Assembly (NCBI GenBank): GCA_964225135.1
Contig: CAXQNQ010000191.1
Span: 1-6,360, forward strand
Source: AM-2324 sp964225135
GTDB lineage: Bacteria; Bacteroidota; Bacteroidia; Chitinophagales; Saprospiraceae
Direction of reading: 5' to 3'
DNA length: 6,360 nt
Position 1 is the stretch's first letter; each line of letters begins with the position of its first letter. A program made the position numbers and the translations under genes. The notes beneath the pieces were generated by a model, which was not told the DNA's origin, ran no database searches, and worked only from the letters and a program-made list of their open reading frames with translations. This document shows positions 1-4,333 of this stretch, in pieces.

Positions 1-203
1 ATGATGTAGTCATTTATTTTAAACAAAATGACCCCATTAAAGGTCTTAGTAAGAGTTATAATGATGTAGCGATTGGAGAGCCTTTGTGTCATTTTAATTC
101 TTCTAACTTATTAGAATTAGCAGTCAACATGGGCAATGCGAGTACTTTGTTGGGCTTGAATATTGATGATCTGATCCAAATTGAGCTGGCTCCCCAAAAG
201 TAA
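1..203 (+). CDS. SAM hydroxide adenosyltransferase (DUF62 family), C-terminal end only
   Basis: This is the 3' end of a gene whose start lies left of the window; codons run from position 3 to the TAA at 201-203 and give 66 residues. The visible piece fits the C-terminal beta-barrel domain of the DUF62 / SAM_adeno_trans family. It has a SYNDVAIGEP segment, then HFNSSNLLELAVNMGNAS, then LLGLNIDDLIQIEL, which line up with the family pattern Y-DV--GE---FNSSG-LEIA-N-GNA--LLGL---D-V-I-F. Characterised members hydrolyse S-adenosylmethionine to adenosine and methionine using a water-derived hydroxide; related enzymes are SAM-dependent halogenases. The catalytic N-terminal domain is not visible, so activity cannot be judged. 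The next gene starts 5 bases after the stop, suggesting a shared transcript. The family call is based on recognised motifs in a short fragment. Confidence 0.85.
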   Translation, partial: DVVIYFKQNDPIKGLSKSYNDVAIGEPLCHFNSSNLLELAVNMGNASTLLGLNIDDLIQIELAPQK

Positions 204-208
204 AAATC

Positions 209-502
209 ATGCTGCAACGTATAGTTAAAATGTATTTTAAGGCGGACGAAGTGGAAGGGTTTTTAGCCCTTTTTGAATCGGTAAAAGGGAATATAAGATC
301 TTCTGATGGATGTCATGCTTTAAAGTTGTTGCGCGATCAGCAAAATCCTTGTATTTTCTTTACCTACAGCGTGTGGGAAGGACCAGAATTTCTGGAACGG
401 TACAGACATTCGGAATTGTTCGGAAGAGTATGGAAGTCAACTAAATCCAAGTTTGCTCATAGAGCGGAGGCTTGGTCAGTTGATCTCCTCCATGAATTGT
501 AA
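209..502 (+). CDS. Small antibiotic biosynthesis monooxygenase (ABM) domain protein
   Basis: This 97-residue protein is a single ABM-type dimeric alpha/beta-barrel (ferredoxin-like) domain. It begins with the strand MLQRIVKMYF, followed by a helix rich in F, L and E (residues 13-30), the GCHALKLLRD strand (34-43), and the signature strand FFTYSVWE (50-57). The helix containing YRHSELF (65-71) follows, and the protein ends in a final strand near AEAWSV (87-91). Length and motif order are normal for short ABM proteins common in Bacteroidota. Members include cofactor-free quinol monooxygenases and haem-degrading enzymes, but many have no known substrate, and nothing here fixes one. There is no signal peptide, so it is probably cytosolic. 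The ATG at 209 lies 5 bases after the DUF62 stop and has an A-rich leader instead of a Shine-Dalgarno motif. aroB starts 8 bases after its stop, so the three genes are probably co-transcribed. Confidence 0.85.
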   Translation: MLQRIVKMYFKADEVEGFLALFESVKGNIRSSDGCHALKLLRDQQNPCIFFTYSVWEGPEFLERYRHSELFGRVWKSTKSKFAHRAEAWSVDLLHEL

Positions 503-510
503 AACGTACT

Positions 511-1596
511 ATGGAGCTTATTGCATTATCTGATTCAACCATTTTATCAGGAAAAGAGGCCTGGGAGAAACTAGAGGGACTAGTTTTAGACGGATCTTGG
601 ACCACTAATGTTGTTTTAGTTGATGAAAACACTGCTAAATATTGTTTCCCAATTCTAAAGACCTTACTGCCAAATCTAGACTTCAAACTAATAGAAATAC
701 CTTCAGGCGAAAAGCATAAAACTATGCGGACATGCCAATCTATCTGGCAGGATATGTTATTTCATAATCTAGATCGAAATGCGCTTTGCTTCAATTTAGG
801 TGGCGGAGTCATTGGTGATATGGGTGGATTCTGTGCATCTACTTTTATGCGTGGCATTGATTTCATTCAAGTACCAACTACCTTGTTGGCTATGGTTGAT
901 GCTTCTGTTGGTTCTAAGTTGGGAATAGATTTTCAAGGGTATAAAAACATGGTTGGAATGTTTAATGATCCTGACTTGATCATGATACATTCAACATTTT
1001 TGAAGACTCTGCCGAGAAAAGAGTTAAGATCAGGCTTTGCGGAAATGATTAAGCATTTGTTGATAGCAGATCGCGATGGATGGGAAGAACTGGTAGCCTT
1101 AGAGGATTGGAAGGATTGGTTAACAGAGGAGCAAATATTCCATTCCATTAGGCTAAAAAAGTCTATCGTTGAGCAAGATCATTTCGAAAGCGGGATTCGA
1201 AAATGCTTGAATTATGGGCACAGTTTTGGTCATGCCGTTGAAAGTCTAGGGCTGAGACATAGTGATTTCCCCAGCTTGAGGCACGGTGAATCCATTGCTC
1301 TAGGGATGGTCATGGAGAACATTATTTCACATGAGAAGGGTCTCCTACCCAAAGATGAATTAGAAGAAATAACCAGCTATATATTTGAGGTCTTTAAAGC
1401 TATTTCTATTCCCAAACACTATTGGGAGGATATTTTTGCTTTTATTGTCAAGGATAAAAAGAATACCATTGGCGTGATCAAAATGGCCTTATTGAGGACT
1501 ATTGGACGGGTAGAAATAGATGTAGAAGTTAGTCCTGAAGAAGTATTTTTTGCCTTATCAGCTTACAATTCCTTAGTAGAGGTATATAAAAAATAG
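511..1596 (+). CDS. aroB: 3-dehydroquinate synthase
   Basis: AroB catalyses the second step of the shikimate pathway, turning DAHP into 3-dehydroquinate with NAD+ and a divalent metal in the cytosol. The 361-residue length is normal. Visible motifs are SGEKHK (65-70), the NAD-binding loop GGGVIGDMGGF (97-107), VPTTLLAMVDASVGSK (121-136), and GYKNMVG (143-149). GFAEMIKH (175-182) holds the presumed metal ligand E178. LNYGHSFGHAVE (233-244) holds H237 and H241, RHGES (257-261) holds H258, and DKKN lies at 315-318. E178, H237 and H258 match the Glu/His/His metal ligands of the family. VGSK replaces the more usual VGGK, but the lysine is kept. Sugar-phosphate cyclase relatives (deoxy-inosose or valiolone synthases) are less likely because the whole motif set and the housekeeping context fit AroB. 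The start is ATG at 511 with an A-rich leader, 8 bases after the ABM gene. The TAG stop forms the first bases of a convergent terminator hairpin. Confidence 0.97.
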   Translation: MELIALSDSTILSGKEAWEKLEGLVLDGSWTTNVVLVDENTAKYCFPILKTLLPNLDFKLIEIPSGEKHKTMRTCQSIWQDMLFHNLDRNALCFNLGGGVIGDMGGFCASTFMRGIDFIQVPTTLLAMVDASVGSKLGIDFQGYKNMVGMFNDPDLIMIHSTFLKTLPRKELRSGFAEMIKHLLIADRDGWEELVALEDWKDWLTEEQIFHSIRLKKSIVEQDHFESGIRKCLNYGHSFGHAVESLGLRHSDFPSLRHGESIALGMVMENIISHEKGLLPKDELEEITSYIFEVFKAISIPKHYWEDIFAFIVKDKKNTIGVIKMALLRTIGRVEIDVEVSPEEVFFALSAYNSLVEVYKK

Positions 1597-1617
1597 GCAG
1601 CTCAAACGAACTGCCTA
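1588..1617 (-). terminator. Intrinsic terminator of the E1-DUF5606 unit, overlapping the aroB stop codon
   Basis: TAGGCAG at 1594-1600 and CTGCCTA at 1611-1617 are perfect reverse complements (7 bp) around a 10-base loop. Read on the minus strand, the stem begins 5 bases after the DUF5606 stop and is followed at once by six Ts (the A6 at 1588-1593 on the plus strand), which is a standard rho-independent layout. On the plus strand there is no immediate T run after the stem, only a scattered one from about 1622, so it should end aroB transcripts less well. The aroB TAG stop (1594-1596) is the first triplet of the stem. Confidence 0.8.
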
Positions 1618-1622
1618 AATGC

Positions 1623-2060
1623 TTATGCTTTTTCCTCTTCTTTAACGGCCTCTGTAGTTTCAGGTGCATCGTCTTCTAAAGAAAGTAGGTTTCTTTCCTT
1701 CAAGAAATTAAACCACTTGATTACTTTTTTAATGTCTCCCGAGCTGACTTGATCGCGATCAAAATCTGGCAATACATCAGTAAAGTATTCTCTTAACTCA
1801 TCTGGCTTGCCATTCGGATTTACTGGCGGATTATCTTCAAATTGCTCCAGCATATTTGAAAATACTTTTGCTAGTTCTGTAGAATCATCATCTGTATAAA
1901 TGGCGATAGATTCTAAAGGAGTAAATTGATGCTTACGTGCAGGTGCAAATTTTCGCTTTCCGGTATCTAGATCTTCAATGATCAATCCATTGTTTCTATT
2001 CCCAGCAATTCTAAATACCCCTGAAATACCACTTACCGCAATAAGATCTTTTAAGTTCAT
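1623..2060 (-). CDS. DUF5606 domain-containing protein (Bacteroidota-specific, function unknown)
   Basis: This 145-residue protein has no assigned function. Its N-terminal part (about 1-56) begins MNLKDLIAVSGISGVFRI and continues with GLIIEDLDTGKRKFAPA and SIAIYT; this looks like a small beta-rich domain and matches the DUF5606 pattern that I know only from Bacteroidota. The C-terminal half is helical. It contains the family's most recognisable stretch, LPDFDRDQVSSGDIKKVIKWFN (97-118, with D101, R102, D103 and the DIKKVI helix), after ELREYF (88-93). A tail rich in E, D, A and T (about 129-145) is probably disordered. There is no signal peptide or membrane segment, so it is probably cytosolic. 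The ATG at 2060 lies 21 bases after the E1 stop, with an AT-rich leader and no Shine-Dalgarno motif, so it is probably translated from the E1 transcript. A terminator follows directly. Confidence 0.85.
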   Translation of the reverse strand: MNLKDLIAVSGISGVFRIAGNRNNGLIIEDLDTGKRKFAPARKHQFTPLESIAIYTDDDSTELAKVFSNMLEQFEDNPPVNPNGKPDELREYFTDVLPDFDRDQVSSGDIKKVIKWFNFLKERNLLSLEDDAPETTEAVKEEEKA

Positions 2061-2081
2061 AATTTAATTATTTATCGGAGC

Positions 2082-4082
2082 TTAATAGCTCATTAGTTTT
2101 TCCAATTGTTCTTTTAATCGCTGAACTGGAAGGAATTGTTCCTCCAAGGCAGCAGCAAATGGGAATGGAGTGTCCAGACTAGCTACACGCATGACTGGAG
2201 CATCCAAATGCTCAAATAAATGCTCAGATATATGAGCAGATAATTCACCTCCAATACCCCCAAGTAAAGTATCCTCATGCAGAATCATCACCTTGTTTGT
2301 TTTCTGCACCGTAGCGCTTATAGCTTCGTAATCAAGCGGAAGTAAAGTTCTCAAATCAACTATATCAGCTTGAATCCCTAAATCAGCACAAACTTTTTCT
2401 GCCCAATGTACGCCCATACCATATGTGATGATACTTAAGTCAGTACCAGTAGTGACCATGCGGGCTTTACCAAACTCAATAGTGTAAGGTTCATCAGGCA
2501 CATCTGCCGTAATAGAACGATACAACGCTTTATGTTCAAAGAACATAACTGGATTTGGATCTTCAAAAGCAGTTATTAGCAACCCTTTTGCATCCTCTGG
2601 AGTGGATGGATAGGCAATTTTTAACCCAGGCGTATGGAAGAACCAGGCCTCATTACTTTGTGAATGATAAGGTCCTGCTCCGACCCCACCACCAGTAGGC
2701 ATCCGGATGACCACATCAGCATTTTGCCCCCAACGGTAATGAAGTTTAGCCAAGTTGTTCACAATTTGATTAAAACCACAGGTTACGAAGTCCGCAAACT
2801 GCATTTCAACCATGGCTTTACTACCTTTTAAGCTCAATCCTAGACCAGCACCAATGATAGCACTCTCGCACAGCGGGGTGTTTCTTACCCGATCTTTTCC
2901 AAAGGCTTCATTAAAGCCATCTGTTATCTTAAATACGCCGCCATAATCGGAGATATCTTGACCCATTAGAACCAAGTTATCGTGCCTTTCCATAGCTTGT
3001 CTTAATCCTGCAGATATAGCATCTACAAAACGAAGCGCTGTGGTCTTAGTTGGATCAGCAACAATAGGTTCATAGGTATATGGCGCATAAATATCTTCTA
3101 ATTCAGTTGCTAAATCAGCTTCAATGGCAGGCAGTTTAAAGGCTTCTTCCACCTTTTGATTGATTTCTTTTTTGATGGATGCTTTTAGCTCATCAATATA
3201 GCTTTGATCAATAATACCCTCTTGTAATAAATAATCCTCAAAATTCTGAATAGGATCCTTTTGTGCCCATAAATCCATAAGCGCTTTAGGTACATATTTG
3301 GTACCAGATGCTTCCTCATGACCCCGCATTCTGAAAGTATTACATTCTAAGAATACCGGTTCTGGATCCTTACGCATAGAGGCAGCTAATCGCTTTATGG
3401 TGGTGTACACTTCGATGATATTATTACCATCAATGCTATACCCTTTCATACCATAGCCCTTAGCTCTATCTACCAATTCTTTACAGCGGTATTGTTCATT
3501 AACTGGGGTGGATAAACCATAACCGTTATTTTCAATAACAAAAATAACGGGCAATTGCCATACTGCAGCTACATTTAAGGCCTCATGGAATTCTCCTTGT
3601 GAGGTAGCTCCATCACCAGTAAAAGCCAGTGAAACTTTAGGTTCTCCATTCAATTTATGATGTAATCCAACACCCGAAGCCAAAGATAATTGTGGGCCAA
3701 GGTGTGATATCATACCTACTATCCCATGTTCCAAGGAGCCAAAGTGAAAAGAGCGATCTCGACCCTTGGTGTATCCTGCAGCCTTACCCTGCCATTGTGC
3801 AAAAAGACTTTCCATAGGCATATTACGACTCGTAAATACCCCTAGATTACGGTGCATAGTAAAGATGAGCTCGTCTGAATCTAGCGCCATAGTAGCACCA
3901 ACGGATATCGCTTCTTGTCCAATTCCAGAAAACCATTTGGAAATCCTTCCTTGTCGAAGTAAAATGAGCATTTTTTCTTCGATCATTCTAGGTCTAAGTA
4001 GACCTTCATAAAGGGCAATCAGTTGCCTGTTACTGAGCTTACCTTTATTATATTGAATTTGATTCTGTTTAGTCTTAGCCAT
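2082..4082 (-). CDS. Fused 2-oxoacid dehydrogenase E1 (alpha and beta in one chain), branched-chain type
   Basis: This is the thiamine-diphosphate decarboxylase (E1) of a 2-oxoacid dehydrogenase complex. E1 decarboxylates a 2-oxoacid and passes the acyl group to lipoyl-E2. From the ATG at 4082 it has 666 residues; a TTG two codons upstream is a weaker alternative. The alpha-like half (about 15-330) has MHRNLG (76-81), the ThDP/Mg motif from GDG (156-158) to ENN (184-186), and FRMRGHEEASGTKY (250-263). After a short linker (about 330-346) the beta-like half has TPLCESAIIGAGLGLSLKG (402-420), with E406 as the likely ThDP-activating Glu. It also has MPTGGGVGAGPYHSQSNEAW (461-480) and the C-terminal transketolase domain with HEDTLLGGIGGE (602-613). 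The substrate is inferred: the fused form in Bacteroidota is usually called branched-chain or generic E1, but pyruvate cannot be excluded. No E2 or E3 gene is in the window. It is the first gene of a unit with DUF5606. Confidence 0.93.
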   Translation of the reverse strand: MAKTKQNQIQYNKGKLSNRQLIALYEGLLRPRMIEEKMLILLRQGRISKWFSGIGQEAISVGATMALDSDELIFTMHRNLGVFTSRNMPMESLFAQWQGKAAGYTKGRDRSFHFGSLEHGIVGMISHLGPQLSLASGVGLHHKLNGEPKVSLAFTGDGATSQGEFHEALNVAAVWQLPVIFVIENNGYGLSTPVNEQYRCKELVDRAKGYGMKGYSIDGNNIIEVYTTIKRLAASMRKDPEPVFLECNTFRMRGHEEASGTKYVPKALMDLWAQKDPIQNFEDYLLQEGIIDQSYIDELKASIKKEINQKVEEAFKLPAIEADLATELEDIYAPYTYEPIVADPTKTTALRFVDAISAGLRQAMERHDNLVLMGQDISDYGGVFKITDGFNEAFGKDRVRNTPLCESAIIGAGLGLSLKGSKAMVEMQFADFVTCGFNQIVNNLAKLHYRWGQNADVVIRMPTGGGVGAGPYHSQSNEAWFFHTPGLKIAYPSTPEDAKGLLITAFEDPNPVMFFEHKALYRSITADVPDEPYTIEFGKARMVTTGTDLSIITYGMGVHWAEKVCADLGIQADIVDLRTLLPLDYEAISATVQKTNKVMILHEDTLLGGIGGELSAHISEHLFEHLDAPVMRVASLDTPFPFAAALEEQFLPVQRLKEQLEKLMSY

Positions 4083-4107
4083 GGGCAATGGTATTCAACA
4101 CATTTTG

Positions 4108-4139
4108 AATCGCAAAGGTAAAAGAATTTTATTGCGATT
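4108..4139. repeat. Inverted repeat AATCGCAA...TTGCGATT flanking the E1 -7 element
   Basis: AATCGCAA (4108-4115) and TTGCGATT (4132-4139) are perfect 8-base inverted arms separated by 16 bases. The left arm covers the end of the candidate -7 element and the approach to the start site; the right arm lies about 12-19 bases upstream of the -7 element. The arms are centred 24 bases apart, roughly two helical turns, a geometry that would suit a dimeric regulator. That function is inference; chance in AT-rich DNA is possible. Confidence 0.4.
4113..4120 (-). promoter_or_regulatory. Candidate Bacteroidota promoter -7 element for the E1-DUF5606 unit
   Basis: The minus strand reads TACCTTTG here, an exact match to the Bacteroidota sigma-ABfr -7 consensus TAnnTTTG. 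Transcription would start a few bases downstream, near 4107, giving a leader of about 25 bases before the ATG at 4082. No TTTG or TTG -33 element stands out at the expected 19-21 base spacing, so the promoter may be weak or activator-dependent. It overlaps the left arm of an inverted repeat. Confidence 0.55.
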
Positions 4140-4271
4140 ATCTGTAATTATTTAGGCATTAAGGTATAATTTTTACACGAATCGAATGTTTATTAGTAAA
4201 AGGATGTGATTTCAGCCCTTACAAGGGGTCTAAGAATCAAATACTTTATTATTTTTTTTAGCATTCATATA

Positions 4272-4283
4272 TTTATTGCGATT
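4272..4283 (+). repeat. Second copy of the 12-base direct repeat TTTATTGCGATT
   Basis: TTTATTGCGATT at 4272-4283 repeats 4128-4139 exactly, 144 bases apart, in the same intergenic region. This copy lies about 50 bases before the PBP start codon and contains the TTG (4276-4278) that could serve as a -33 element. It brings the TTGCGATT count in this region to three. Confidence 0.4.
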
Positions 4284-4333
4284 TTTAAAATACAATCTTT
4301 TACTTTCACGGTAGCATTAAAAACGCTTCATTC

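Larger units (their letters stand above)
4083..4333. other. Divergent intergenic region between the E1 and PBP1A genes
   Basis: These 251 AT-rich bases separate the divergent starts of E1 (minus) and the class A PBP (plus). I find no convincing small ORF or RNA gene. Contents are a consensus Bacteroidota -7 element for E1 (4113-4120) and three TTGCGATT octamers (4108-4115 minus; 4132-4139 and 4276-4283 plus). There is also a minor CCCTT-AC-AAGGG hairpin (4216-4227) with no T run directly after it. For the PBP gene no strong TAnnTTTG element is visible on the plus strand. The best partial candidates are TATTTTTT at 4249-4256 and TACTTTCA at 4301-4308, the latter with a TTG 22 bases upstream at 4276-4278. 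Confidence 0.6.

Noticed and set aside
1..69. ATGATGTAG occurs at 1-9 and again at 61-69.
   Set aside because: Both copies fall in the DUF62 coding frame (encoding DV- segments). A 9-base repeat of this kind is expected by chance.
1749..1762. Perfect 14-base palindrome TTGATCGCGATCAA.
   Set aside because: It lies inside the DUF5606 gene and encodes the conserved DRDQ motif region, so coding constraint explains it well enough.
2078..2091. Small hairpin GAGCT-TAAT-AGCTC at the E1 stop codon.
   Set aside because: Only a 5-bp AT-containing stem with no U tract. It sits between two probably co-transcribed genes and is not a credible terminator.
3766..4011. 81-codon open frame on the plus strand opposite the E1 gene.
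   Set aside because: It is a shadow of a strongly conserved E1 alpha region and its translation has no recognisable domain. The same applies to the other short opposite-strand frames inside aroB and the PBP gene.
4165..4170. TATAAT hexamer on the plus strand, resembling a sigma-70 -10 box.
   Set aside because: Bacteroidota primary sigma factors prefer TAnnTTTG, no -35 box lies at suitable spacing, and the position is about 165 bases before the PBP start.
4216..4227. CCCTT-AC-AAGGG inverted repeat in the divergent intergenic region.
   Set aside because: The loop is too small for the full stem, no T run follows directly, and no gene ends here. It is probably incidental.
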